A stretch of DNA of 64,000 nt, from the NCBI RefSeq assembly GCF_001421715.1, contig NZ_LMKP01000043.1, positions 101,211 to 165,210 on the forward strand. The letters run 5' to 3'. The first letter of the stretch is position 1; the number at the start of each line of letters is the position of its first letter. Made by a program: the position numbers and the translations under genes. Source of the stretch: Sphingomonas sp. Leaf22. GTDB lineage: Bacteria; Pseudomonadota; Alphaproteobacteria; Sphingomonadales; Sphingomonadaceae. This document shows, piece by piece, positions 27,990-36,812 of the stretch. The notes under the pieces are model-generated. The model saw nothing but the letters and a program-made list of their open reading frames with translations, was not told the origin of the DNA and ran no database searches.

Positions 27990-30299
27990 ATGATGCACCG
28001 CCGAGCCTTTCTGACCGGATCGGCCGCCGCACTGGCGCTGACCCCGTTCGCGCTGGAGGCGCGCGGCTTCGCCCCGCGCGGCGACACGCTCACCGCACCG
28101 ATCGAGATCGTCGACGACGTCCATGGCGTGCCGCATATCCGCGCCGCGTCGATCCCCGACGCCTTCTACGGACAGGGCTATGTCGTCGCGCGCGACCGGC
28201 TGTTCCAGATCGACCTGGCGCACCGCCGCGAACTGGGCCGGCTGGCCGAGGCGTTCGGCGAGGATTTCGCGAGGCACGACGCGACCGCGCGGCTGTTCCA
28301 CTATCGCGGCGACCTGACCGCCGAACTGCGCCGCGTGCCCGGCGACGTGCTGGCCTGCGCCCGCGCCTATATCGCCGGGATCAACGCCCGCATCGACGAG
28401 GTGCTGGCCGATCGCACGCTGCTGCCGCAGGAATATGCGATCCTCGGCGTGACCCCGATCAAATGGGCGATCGAGGATATGGTGCTGGCGCGCGGCAGCG
28501 CGATCGGCAACGCCGATGACGAGGTCCGCCGCGCACAGCTGGCGGCGATCGGGCTGCTCGACCTCGACGCGATCGTCGCACCGTTGCGCCCCGCGTGGCG
28601 GATGACCGTCCCCGCCGGGCTGGACGTGACCGCCGTGTCGCCCGCCGATCTCGGCGTGTTGCGACAGGGCGGCCTGCCCTTCGGTCCCGATACCCCGGTC
28701 AACGATCCCGCCGAAGGTACGGCAGAGCGCGCCAATGCCGGCAGCAATGCGTGGACGGTGGCGGGCAGCCGTACCGCGACCGGACGCCCGATCCTCGCCA
28801 ACGATCCGCATCTGGGCATTGGCGGGTTCGGCCCGCGCCATGTCGTGCATCTCAGCGCACCGGGACTGGACGTGATCGGCGGCGGTGCGCCGGGCCTGCC
28901 GGGGATCATGCAGGGCCATACCGATCGCTTCGCGTTCGGCCGGACCAATTTCCATATCGATCAGCAGGACCTGTTCATCCTCGACCTCGATCCCGCCGAT
29001 CCCGAACGCTATCGCCATGCCGGCGGGTGGAAACGGTTCGAGCGGGTCGAGGTGGCGATCCCGGTCAAGGGTAGCGCCCCCTATGTCGCGACGCTGCGCT
29101 ATTCGGTGCAGGGACCGGTGGTGATGCACGATCCGGCGAAGCGGCGGGCGAGCGTGCTGGCGTCGATCGCGATGCTGCCGGGCGGCGGCGGATCGTTCGC
29201 GATGATCGCGATCAACCTCGCCCGCGACTGGGCATCGCTGCGCAAGGCGTTCCGCCTGCATCCCTCGCCGACCAATTTTCACTATGCCGATATCGACGGC
29301 AATACCGGATGGCAGGTGATCGGCTTCGCGCCGGTGCGCAAACAGGGCGACGGACTGCTGCCGGTGCCGGGCGACGGACGGTTCGACTGGACCGGCATGA
29401 CCGATTTCACCGCGCTGCCCAACGAATACAACCCGGCCAAGGGCTGGTTCGCCTCGGCCAACCAGAACAACCTGCCGGCAAACTGGCCGCGCGACCGCAT
29501 CCCCGCCTTCTCGTTCCGCGCGCCCTATCGCTATGAACGGATCGCCGACGTGCTGGCGGTGCAGCCGAAACACAGCGTCGCCGACAGCGTGGCGCTGCAA
29601 TTCGACACGCTGTCGACCCCCGCGCGACAGCTGGTGGCGTTGCTGCCGGCCACGCCCTCCCCCGCTGGCGATATGCTGCGCCACTGGGACGGGCGACTGG
29701 CGGCGGACAGCGGTCCGGCGGCATTGTTCGAAATCCTGTGGCGGGACCTGTCGCAGCGGATGCTGGCGACGATCGTCCCGGCCCGGGCCAAGGCGCTGGT
29801 GACCGAGATCGATCCGTCGGTCCTGCTGGAACTGCTACCGCAGCATCCGGCGATCGTGCGCGATGCGCTGGCGTCGTCGTGGGAGACGGCGCAGGGCCTG
29901 CTCGGTCCCGATCCGGCGACATGGCGCTGGGGGCGGTTGCATCAGGTCCGCATCGCGCATCCGCTGTCGCGCATTCCCGCCATCGCCGCCGCCTTTCCCC
30001 CGATCGAGGGCAGCGGATCGGGCGGCGACAGCTTCACCGTCATGGCCCGCTGGCTGGGCGACGGCCCCGGCTGGCGCGTCGGCGGCGGGGCGAGCTATAT
30101 GCAGGTCATCGATGTCGGCGCGTGGGACAATTCGCTGTTCCTGAACCTGCCCGGCCAGTCGAACGATCCGCGCTCGCCTTATTATCGCGACCAATATGCG
30201 CCGTGGATCGAAGGGCGGATGCGGCCGCTGCTGTTCAGTCGTGCCGCGATCGATGGCCAGGTCGCGCGCCGGATGACGTTGAAGGGAAAAAGCCGATGA
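27990..30299 (+). CDS. Penicillin acylase family amidase, Tat-exported
   Basis: A 769-residue Ntn-hydrolase precursor. MMHRRAFLTGSAAALALTPF is a twin-arginine signal. After an alpha chain with VPHIRAASIPDAFYGQGYV, the motif ANAGSNAWTVAGSRTATG places a predicted nucleophile serine at 252; autocleavage before it would release a 500-residue beta chain. Downstream are NDPHLGIG and FGRTNFHIDQQD, also typical. Such enzymes hydrolyse N-acyl amides, including acyl-homoserine lactones, peptides or beta-lactams; the substrate is not known. Its stop overlaps the deacylase start (ATGA), so the two work in one operon on acylated amino compounds. Confidence 0.9.
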   Translation: MMHRRAFLTGSAAALALTPFALEARGFAPRGDTLTAPIEIVDDVHGVPHIRAASIPDAFYGQGYVVARDRLFQIDLAHRRELGRLAEAFGEDFARHDATARLFHYRGDLTAELRRVPGDVLACARAYIAGINARIDEVLADRTLLPQEYAILGVTPIKWAIEDMVLARGSAIGNADDEVRRAQLAAIGLLDLDAIVAPLRPAWRMTVPAGLDVTAVSPADLGVLRQGGLPFGPDTPVNDPAEGTAERANAGSNAWTVAGSRTATGRPILANDPHLGIGGFGPRHVVHLSAPGLDVIGGGAPGLPGIMQGHTDRFAFGRTNFHIDQQDLFILDLDPADPERYRHAGGWKRFERVEVAIPVKGSAPYVATLRYSVQGPVVMHDPAKRRASVLASIAMLPGGGGSFAMIAINLARDWASLRKAFRLHPSPTNFHYADIDGNTGWQVIGFAPVRKQGDGLLPVPGDGRFDWTGMTDFTALPNEYNPAKGWFASANQNNLPANWPRDRIPAFSFRAPYRYERIADVLAVQPKHSVADSVALQFDTLSTPARQLVALLPATPSPAGDMLRHWDGRLAADSGPAALFEILWRDLSQRMLATIVPARAKALVTEIDPSVLLELLPQHPAIVRDALASSWETAQGLLGPDPATWRWGRLHQVRIAHPLSRIPAIAAAFPPIEGSGSGGDSFTVMARWLGDGPGWRVGGGASYMQVIDVGAWDNSLFLNLPGQSNDPRSPYYRDQYAPWIEGRMRPLLFSRAAIDGQVARRMTLKGKSR

Positions 30300-31879
30300 C
30301 CCGCCTGCCGCCGATCGCACTGTGCGCGCTGCTGATCGGCGCCGCGCCGGGTGCCGATATCGTGATCCGGGGCGGCACCATCCATGACGGCAGCGGCGGC
30401 AAGCCGATCACCGGCGATGTCGAGCTTCAGGGCGACCGCATCGTCTATGTCGGGCGGTCGCGGGGTACACGGGCGGCGCAAATCGTCGATGCACGGGGGC
30501 AGATCGTCGCGCCGGGCTTCATCGACGCGCATACCCACCCCGACAGTTACATCCGCTCCCCTGACGCGACGGCGCGGCTCAACCTGCCATGGCTCGCACA
30601 GGGGGTCTCAACGATCGTGATCGGCGTCGACGGCTATGGCACGCCCGACGTCGCGGAAGATGCGGCGGCGCTGACCAAGGCGGGCATCGGTACCAACGTC
30701 GCGCCGTTCGTCGGCTTCGGCGCGGTGCGTGGGCGCGTGCTGGGACAGGACGACCGCGCCCCCTCCCCCGCCGAACTGGCACAGGAAAAAGCGCTGGTGG
30801 CAAAGGCGATGTGCGCGGGTGCGTACGGCCTGTCGACCGGACTGTTCTACGCGCCGCAAAGCTTCGCCAAAACCGACGAAGTGGTCGCCGTCGCGCGCGA
30901 AGCCGCGATCCGCGGCGGCATGTACGACACGCATCAGCGCGACGAATCCAACTACACGATCGGCCTGCTCAACTCGACCCGGGAAGCGATCGAGATCGGG
31001 CGTCAGGCGGGGATGCCGGTCCATTTCGCGCATCTGAAAGCCTTGGGCGTCGACGTGCAGGGCAAGGCACCCGAGCTGATCGCGGTGATCGAGGCGGCAC
31101 GCAAAGCCGGGCAGAACGTCACCGCCGACCAATATCCGTGGCTGGCATCGGGATCGAGCGTCGATGCGTCGCTGGTCCCGCGATGGGCCAATGACGGCGG
31201 TTATCCGAAGCTGATCGCGCGATTCGACGATCCGGCGACGCTGGCCAAGATCAAGACCGAAATGGCCGAAAATCTGCGCCGGCGCGGCGGCAAGGAATCG
31301 CTGTTGCTGACCAGCGCGGACATGCCATGGACCGGCAGGACGCTGGGGCAGATGGCGGCGCTATGGGGCATCGATCCCGTAGACGCCGCTATCCGAATCC
31401 TGCGCGTGGCCGACGCGACGGGCAAGGAACCCGCCGGCGTCTCGGTCGCCAGCTTCAACATGATCGACGCCGATGTCGACCGGATCATGCGCCAGCCATG
31501 GGTGGTGACCAGTTCGGACGGTTCGAACGGCCATCCCCGCCAGTACGCGACCTTCCCCCGCAAATATCAGGTCTATGTCCGCGAACGAAAGGTGCTGACG
31601 CTCGGCCAGTTCATCCGTCAGTCGACCGGTGCCACCGCCGACATGTACCGGATGGACGGGCGCGGCTATCTGAAGCCCGGTCGCTATGCCGATGTCGTAG
31701 TGTTCGATCCCGCAGGCTACGCGCCGCGCGCCGATTACGTGAACCCGAGGGTGCCGAGCGTCGGGGTGAAGGCGCTGTTCGTCAACGGTCGGCTGGCGCT
31801 GAAGGATGGTGCGACCACCGGGGCCGCACCGGGGCGGGTGTTGCTGCGTCCGACGCCGGCGCAGTGTCCGGCGACCTGA
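30296..31879 (+). CDS. N-acyl-D-amino-acid deacylase (D-aminoacylase)
   Basis: A 527-residue amidohydrolase of the D-aminoacylase group, with a signal-like start (MTRLPPIALCALLIGAAPGA). Residues 22-35 give the composite beta strand DIVIRGGTIHDGSG; FIDAHTHPD carries zinc-type His79 and His81; GAYGLSTGLFYAPQSF and PVHFAHLKALG are further family motifs, as is VTSSDGSNGHPRQYATFPRK. The reaction frees a D-amino acid from its N-acyl form. Position after the acylase and before dgcN-dgcA supports a role in feeding D-amino acids to the pathway. The dgc genes start 219 nt later after a hairpin. Confidence 0.88.
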   Translation: MTRLPPIALCALLIGAAPGADIVIRGGTIHDGSGGKPITGDVELQGDRIVYVGRSRGTRAAQIVDARGQIVAPGFIDAHTHPDSYIRSPDATARLNLPWLAQGVSTIVIGVDGYGTPDVAEDAAALTKAGIGTNVAPFVGFGAVRGRVLGQDDRAPSPAELAQEKALVAKAMCAGAYGLSTGLFYAPQSFAKTDEVVAVAREAAIRGGMYDTHQRDESNYTIGLLNSTREAIEIGRQAGMPVHFAHLKALGVDVQGKAPELIAVIEAARKAGQNVTADQYPWLASGSSVDASLVPRWANDGGYPKLIARFDDPATLAKIKTEMAENLRRRGGKESLLLTSADMPWTGRTLGQMAALWGIDPVDAAIRILRVADATGKEPAGVSVASFNMIDADVDRIMRQPWVVTSSDGSNGHPRQYATFPRKYQVYVRERKVLTLGQFIRQSTGATADMYRMDGRGYLKPGRYADVVVFDPAGYAPRADYVNPRVPSVGVKALFVNGRLALKDGATTGAAPGRVLLRPTPAQCPAT

Positions 31880-31992
31880 CTCCCCTCCCTGACAAGGGAG
31901 CGGTTGGGGGTGGGTAGGGTTCCGCTGGATGCACCCGTCCCGGCCTGAACGGGCCAACCCACCCCCGACCCCTCCCTTGTCAGGGAGGGGAG
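31880..31992. repeat. 113-nt long hairpin after the deacylase gene
   Basis: Left arm CTCCCCTCCCTGACAAGGGAG and right arm CTCCCTTGTCAGGGAGGGGAG are complementary, with a further stem GGTTGGGGGTGGGT/ACCCACCCCC. It begins 1 nt past the stop and may reduce read-through into dgcN. The CCCTCCCTG core is shared with 3595-3636. Confidence 0.7.
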
Positions 31993-32098
31993 AGGCAACC
32001 CCACATAACCCCCATCTATAGGTCGGCCCGTCAGCACGATATGACGCTGCCCCCGCCCCGGCCCTATCCCATCGTTCCGACCAGGCAGCAGGTGCGCG

Positions 32099-33136
32099 AT
32101 GATCCCCGGACCCTTTCTCCTCTATCTCGGCCATTCCGACGACGCGGTCGGTATCAAGACGTCGCGGGGGGTCGCGGCATTCCGGCCGGACGATTGCGTC
32201 GGCGAATGGCGGCACGACGACTGCCCGCTCACCCTCGGCCTGCCGCGGATGGATGCGGCGGAGGGACGCGCGGCCGGGGCCAACACCCTGATCCTCGGCA
32301 TCGCCAATGCCGGGGGCACGATGGGCAACGCGCTGGTCGAGGACGCGCTGGCAGCGATCGCGGTCGGCATGAACATCGCCTCGGGCCTCCACCAGCGACT
32401 GCGCGACGTGGCCGAGATCGTGGCGGCGGCAAGGCACGCCAACGTGCAGTTGTTCGACGTGCGCGATCCGCCCGCCAACCTGCCCATCGGCAATGGCAAA
32501 CGCCGCGCGGGCAACCGGCTGCTGACCGTCGGCACCGATTGTTCGGTCGGCAAAATGTACACCACGCTCGCGCTCCACGCGGCAATGGTCGCGCGCGGGA
32601 TCAAGGCCGATTTCCGCGCCACCGGGCAGACCGGCATCCTGATCGCCGGCTCCGGCGTGCCGGTCGATGCGGTGGTCGCCGACTTCATCTCGGGCGCGAT
32701 CGAGACGATCACCCCGGCGCGGGACGATGACGGCTGGGACCTGATCGAAGGGCAGGGATCGCTGTTCCACCCGTCCTTCGCCGGGGTGTCGACCGGGCTG
32801 CTCCACGGCGCGCAGCCGCGCGCGCTGGTGCTATGCCACGATCCGTCCCGCGACCATATGCGCGGCCTGCCGCATTACACCCTGCCCGACCTCGCCACCT
32901 GCCTCGCCGCCAACCTGTCGGTCGCGCGGCTGACCAGTCCCGACGTGCAGGCGGTCGGCATCGCACTCAACACCGCGAAGCTCGGCGAGGACGAAGCGCG
33001 CGCGCTGTGCGCCGAAACCGGCGCGGCGCTCGGCCGGCCGTGCACCGACCCCTATCGCTTCGGCGCGGACCCGATCATCGACTGGATGCAGACATGCTTC
33101 GACATCTCGACGTCGCCCATGACCGTTTCGGCCTGA
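32099..33136 (+). CDS. dgcN: DUF1611 / DgcN family: D-glutamate N-acetyltransferase
   Basis: A 345-residue protein with a P-loop-like motif GTDCSVGKMYTTLAL near residue 144-158 and further conserved stretches ILGIANAGGTMG and EGQGSLFHPSFAGVSTGLLH, which define DUF1611. DgcN is described as D-glutamate N-acetyltransferase in a pathway that makes N-acetyl-D-glutamate. The start has an AGGTGCG site upstream. Its 3' end overlaps dgcA by 43 nt in another frame, a tight coupling. The pairing with the epimerase DgcA, a LysR regulator and a transporter is the known dgc layout, so function is assigned on both sequence and context. Confidence 0.87.
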   Translation: MIPGPFLLYLGHSDDAVGIKTSRGVAAFRPDDCVGEWRHDDCPLTLGLPRMDAAEGRAAGANTLILGIANAGGTMGNALVEDALAAIAVGMNIASGLHQRLRDVAEIVAAARHANVQLFDVRDPPANLPIGNGKRRAGNRLLTVGTDCSVGKMYTTLALHAAMVARGIKADFRATGQTGILIAGSGVPVDAVVADFISGAIETITPARDDDGWDLIEGQGSLFHPSFAGVSTGLLHGAQPRALVLCHDPSRDHMRGLPHYTLPDLATCLAANLSVARLTSPDVQAVGIALNTAKLGEDEARALCAETGAALGRPCTDPYRFGADPIIDWMQTCFDISTSPMTVSA

Positions 33137-34086
33137 GCACCCCGTTCCGCATCTCGCGCGGCGTCAAGACGGCGGCCGATGTCGTCACGGTGACGATCGC
33201 GCAGGGCGAGGCGATCGGGCGCGGCGAGGCGGTGCCCTATGCCCGCTATGGCGAGGGCATCGACGACACGCTCGCCGCGATCCGCGCGATCGGACCGCAC
33301 ATCGCCGCCGGCGCGACCCGTGCCGACCTTGCCGCGCTGCTCCCCGCCGGCGCGGCGCGCAACGCGGTCGACTGTGCGCTGTGGGACCTCGAAGCGCGCC
33401 TCGCCCAAACCAGCGTCGCCGCGCTGGCGGGAATCGCGGAGCCGGTCGCCCTGCCGTCCGCGATCACCATCGGCCTCGACCATCCCGATGCGATGGCCCG
33501 CGCGGCGGCGAAGGTCGCCCATGTCCCGCTCCTGAAGATCAAGGTCGACCGCACCGACCCCGCCGCCCAGATCGCCGCCGTCCGCGCCGCCGCGCCCGCC
33601 CCCCGGCTGATCGTCGACCCCAATGAAAGCTGGACGATCGAAACGCTGGAGGCACTCCGTCCCCGCCTCGCCGAATGGCGCATCGACCTGCTCGAACAAC
33701 CGCTGCCGGCGGGCGAGGACGCCGCGCTGGCCGGGTTCGACAGCCCGGTGCCCGTCTGCGCCGACGAAGCGCTCCACACCGCCGCCGATCTCGACGCACT
33801 CGCCGGCCGCTACGCCGTGGTCAACATCAAGCTCGACAAGACCGGCGGCTTGACCGAAGCACTGGCGCTGGCGAACGCGGCACGCGCAAAGGGGTTCGGG
33901 TTGATGGTCGGGTGCATGGTCTGTTCGTCGCTGGGCATCGCCCCCGCGATGCTGCTTGAGGCACAGGCCGCGTTCGTCGATCTCGACGGGCCATTGTGGC
34001 TGAGCGCGGACCGCCCCGGCGGCGTCATCGACCGTAACGGCATGTTGTCGCCGCCCGCCCCCGGTTTCTGGGGCAACCCCGCCTGA
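33094..34086 (+). CDS. dgcA: Enolase-superfamily epimerase DgcA (N-acetyl-D-glutamate racemase)
   Basis: A 330-residue enzyme of the muconate-lactonising/dipeptide epimerase branch. Catalytic lysines are in LLKIKVD (KxK) and NIKLDKTGG; metal ligands are in LIVDPNES, LLEQPLP and CADEAL (Asp, Glu, Asp). It should deprotonate the alpha carbon to convert N-acetyl-D-glutamate to its L form; the related reaction is dipeptide epimerisation. The start ATG lies inside the end of dgcN. The stop and the next start share one base (TGATG). In older annotation it would be called L-Ala-D/L-Glu epimerase, still a possible activity. Confidence 0.87.
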   Translation: MLRHLDVAHDRFGLSTPFRISRGVKTAADVVTVTIAQGEAIGRGEAVPYARYGEGIDDTLAAIRAIGPHIAAGATRADLAALLPAGAARNAVDCALWDLEARLAQTSVAALAGIAEPVALPSAITIGLDHPDAMARAAAKVAHVPLLKIKVDRTDPAAQIAAVRAAAPAPRLIVDPNESWTIETLEALRPRLAEWRIDLLEQPLPAGEDAALAGFDSPVPVCADEALHTAADLDALAGRYAVVNIKLDKTGGLTEALALANAARAKGFGLMVGCMVCSSLGIAPAMLLEAQAAFVDLDGPLWLSADRPGGVIDRNGMLSPPAPGFWGNPA

Positions 34087-35327
34087 TGCGCGGCTGGTTC
34101 GCGATTCCGTTGTGGAAGCGCGTCGTCGGTGCGCTCTTGCTCGGCATCGCGATCGGATTGCTGTGGCCGGCGGGCGCGGCGGCGATCAAGATCATCGGCG
34201 ACCTGTTCGTCCGCCTCATCAAGATGCTGGTCGTACCGGTGGTGCTCATCACCATCGCCGCCGGCATCGCGTCGCTCGGCGATCCGCGCCGGCTGGGCGG
34301 GATCGGCGGGCGGACGGTCGCGCTGTTCGCCTTCACCACCATGCTCGCGGTATCGATCGGCATGGGCTTCGGCCTGTTACTGCAACCGGGCGACGGCATC
34401 GTGCTGGCCGGGGTCGCGCCGCATGTGCTGGGGCCGCCGGTGACTCCCGCCGACCAGCTGCTCGGCATCGTGCCGGTCAACATCGTCGAAGCGCTGGCCA
34501 AGGGCGACATGCTCGCTATCATCTTCGTCGCGGTCCTGCTCGGCATCGCCAGCATCGTGTCGGGCGAAGCCGGCAAGCCGGTCGTGGCACTGTTGCAGGG
34601 GCTGGCCGCCGTCCTGCTCCACCTCGTCCGCATCGTGATGGAGGTGACGCCGTTCGGCGTGCTCGCGCTGATCGCCAACGCCGTCGCGGCCAACGGCATG
34701 GCGGTGTTCGTCCATGTCGGCTGGCTGGCGCTGTGCGTGATCCTCGCCTCATGCACGCAAATGCTGGTGGTTCATGCCGCGCTGCTCCGCTTCGTCGCAA
34801 GGTTGCCGGTGGTACGGTTCTTTCGCGGAATCGTCGATGCGTTGGTCGTCGCCTTCTCGACCGCCTCTTCGTCGGCCACGCTGCCGGTCGCGCTGCGCGT
34901 GGCGCAGGACCATCTCGGCATCGCCCGCCCGATCGCCTCGACCGTCCTGCCGCTGGGGGCCAGCATCGGCAAGGACGGGACGGCAATGTATGTCGGACTG
35001 CTCGGCCAGTTCGCGTTGCAGGCGCTGGGCATCGTTCCCGACGCATGGATGCTGGGCGTCATGCTGCTGACCGGCGCGCTCGCCGCGTTCGGGACCGCGC
35101 CGGTGCCCTCCGCCTCGCTGTTCATGCTGGCGGCGATGCTGGGCGCGGTCGGGGTCGGCGCGGAACAGACCGCATTGGTCGTCGGGCTGGTGCTGCCGTT
35201 CGACCGGCTGCTCGACATGACGCGGACGGTCCCCTCGGCCAGCGCCAACCTGACCGTCGCGACGCTGGTTGCGCGCGCCGAAGACGGGCTGGACGAAGCG
35301 CGCTATCGGGGCCAAGCGGTCACATGA
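34086..35327 (+). CDS. Dicarboxylate/amino acid:cation symporter (DAACS)
   Basis: A 413-residue inner-membrane transporter with about 8 helices plus two hairpins. AFSTASSSATLPVALRVAQD is the serine-rich hairpin 1 motif of the glutamate/aspartate and C4-dicarboxylate symporter family; PLGASIGKDGTAMYVGL is the second motif. It probably imports glutamate (perhaps the D-form) or a dicarboxylate with H+ or Na+. Position between dgcA and the LysR regulator suggests uptake of the pathway substrate; this is inference. Confidence 0.92.
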   Translation: MRGWFAIPLWKRVVGALLLGIAIGLLWPAGAAAIKIIGDLFVRLIKMLVVPVVLITIAAGIASLGDPRRLGGIGGRTVALFAFTTMLAVSIGMGFGLLLQPGDGIVLAGVAPHVLGPPVTPADQLLGIVPVNIVEALAKGDMLAIIFVAVLLGIASIVSGEAGKPVVALLQGLAAVLLHLVRIVMEVTPFGVLALIANAVAANGMAVFVHVGWLALCVILASCTQMLVVHAALLRFVARLPVVRFFRGIVDALVVAFSTASSSATLPVALRVAQDHLGIARPIASTVLPLGASIGKDGTAMYVGLLGQFALQALGIVPDAWMLGVMLLTGALAAFGTAPVPSASLFMLAAMLGAVGVGAEQTALVVGLVLPFDRLLDMTRTVPSASANLTVATLVARAEDGLDEARYRGQAVT

Positions 35328-36208
35328 ACCTGCGCCACATCGAAATCTTCCACGCCGTCTACGTCAACGGATCGGTCAGCGCGGCGGCCCGCGCGCTCAA
35401 TATCTCACAACCCTCGGTGTCGAAAACGCTGCGCCATGCCGAGACGCTGCTCGGCTTCGAACTGTTTCAGCGGACCAACAGCCGGCTGGTCCCGACCGAA
35501 GACGCCCACGCCCTGTTCGGCGACGTCGCCGATATTCAGGAACGGGTGCGGGCCTTGCGCGAGGCGGGCCGCAACCTGCGCACCGGCGGCGGCGCGACGC
35601 TGCGCATCTCCGCCCTGCCCAGCCTCGCCCTCGGCGCACTGCCGACCGCCGTCGCACGGTTCATGGCGAAGCGTCCCGGCGTCCGCTTCGACCTGCAAAC
35701 CGTCCATCACGACGACCTGCTGCGCAAACTCTACGAACGCGAAACCGATATCGCCATCGCCGCCGAGGTCCCGCGCGGCGCACCGCTGGGCAAGATATGG
35801 CTCGGCGAAGGCGAATTGGTCGCGCTGTACCGCGAAGCCGACCTGCCCGACGCTCCGCCGCGCATCGAACTGCCGCAACTGGCCGGGCGGCCGTTCATCA
35901 CGCTCGCCGCCAGCGGCCCGATCGGCCAGCTGTTCGCGCAGGAACTCGACCGGCTGGGGCTGGAACTGCACGACATCGCGTCGGCCCGCACCTTCTACAT
36001 CGCCGCCGCGCTGGTCCGGGCCGGCGTGGGGTTGAGCGTCGTCGACAATTTCACTGCCGAAGCGTCCCTTTCCGACGGTCTCGCGATGCGGCCGTTGAAG
36101 CCCTCGCTGACCTTCGACCTCCACGCCATGCACCTGCTCGACCGCCCGCCCAGCGCGCTGGCCAGCGAATTTCTGGGCGTGTTGCGGGAAGTGATCGAGG
36201 GGCCGTAA
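35324..36208 (+). CDS. LysR-family regulator of the dgc operon (DgcR-like)
   Basis: A 294-residue LysR-type regulator. The N-terminal winged helix reads MNLRHIEIFHAVYVNGSVSA then ALNISQPSVSKTLRHAE; the rest is a two-lobed effector domain (LRISALPSLALGALPTAVAR). It overlaps the symporter stop by 4 nt, so it is the last gene of the dgcN-dgcA-symporter-regulator operon. Related DgcR proteins respond to D-glutamate; here that is inferred from position. A hairpin at 36213-36233 follows. Confidence 0.92.
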   Translation: MNLRHIEIFHAVYVNGSVSAAARALNISQPSVSKTLRHAETLLGFELFQRTNSRLVPTEDAHALFGDVADIQERVRALREAGRNLRTGGGATLRISALPSLALGALPTAVARFMAKRPGVRFDLQTVHHDDLLRKLYERETDIAIAAEVPRGAPLGKIWLGEGELVALYREADLPDAPPRIELPQLAGRPFITLAASGPIGQLFAQELDRLGLELHDIASARTFYIAAALVRAGVGLSVVDNFTAEASLSDGLAMRPLKPSLTFDLHAMHLLDRPPSALASEFLGVLREVIEGP

Positions 36209-36212
36209 ATTT

Positions 36213-36233
36213 CCCTCTTCCGACGGGAGAGGG
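36213..36233 (+). terminator. Hairpin after the LysR gene
   Basis: CCCTCTTCCG pairs with CGGGAGAGGG 5 nt after the stop. No T-run follows, so strength is uncertain. Confidence 0.5.
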
Positions 36234-36308
36234 AGGGAGCGGCGAAGCCGCGGAGGGGTGAGGGTGATCCCACCCGCCACGAACCTATGACGCCGTCCTG
36301 AAGAGCTG

Positions 36309-36581
36309 CCGTACCCCCGCGCAGGCGGGGGTCCAGGGTCGCAGGCGGGATCGACGTTCAGTTCGCTGGGCGCAGGAATGGCTTTCGATCCCCGTTCGTC
36401 ACTCCCGCGCAGGCGGGAGTCCATAGACGCCAGCGTCGCGGATCCAGCCAAACCGTCGGCGTCTATGGATTCCCGCCTGCGCGGGAATGACGAAATTCCG
36501 TGGTTATCGCTGAATGTCGATCGTCCACAGGCGCAAGCCGTTGTTCTGCTTGGCTCTGGCCCCCCGCCTGCGCGGGGGTAC
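36309..36581. repeat. Family A repeat split by a family B repeat
   Basis: The left end starts GTACCCCCGCGCAGGCGGGG and the right end finishes CTGCGCGGGGGTAC, both as in family A copies at 8451 and 27835. The right part preserves TTGTTCTGCTTGGCTCTGG, which is the inverse of the family A interior. The middle is occupied by a full family B unit (36343-36527), so B appears to sit inside A. Confidence 0.7.
36343..36527. repeat. Dispersed palindromic repeat, family B, copy 2 (inverted)
   Basis: Reverse-complement relative of 20936-21114: shared inner GGATCCAGCC, arms CACTCCCGCGCAGGCGGGAG and ATTCCCGCCTGCGCGGGAAT, and outer GACGTTCAGTTCGCTGGG and CGAAATTCCGTGG. No gene is recognisable between 36209 and 36812. 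Confidence 0.75.
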
Positions 36582-36745
36582 GGCGGATTTGGGCTGATCG
36601 CGCGACTTTCACAGGGTCGTCGATCGAGTCCGGAGTGGCCATCCACTTTCCTACAGCACCCCACCCCGCTACCGTCGCGAGGCTCTTTCCCATCGCCATC
36701 CCCGCCCTTCCGCACCCCCAACCTGAAACGTCACACCAAAACGCG

Positions 36746-36771
36746 GCAAGTGTGACCTTTGTGACCTTTGA
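36746..36771. repeat. Short conserved motif downstream of serine hydrolase, copy 2
   Basis: GCAAGTGTGAC then CTTTGTGACCTTTGA, matching 8603-8628 at all but about three positions. It lies 42 nt past the stop of the minus-strand serine hydrolase. Confidence 0.45.
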
Positions 36772-36812
36772 AACGCGCAGAACCACCCAACCACCTGATC
36801 CCAAACACAAAA

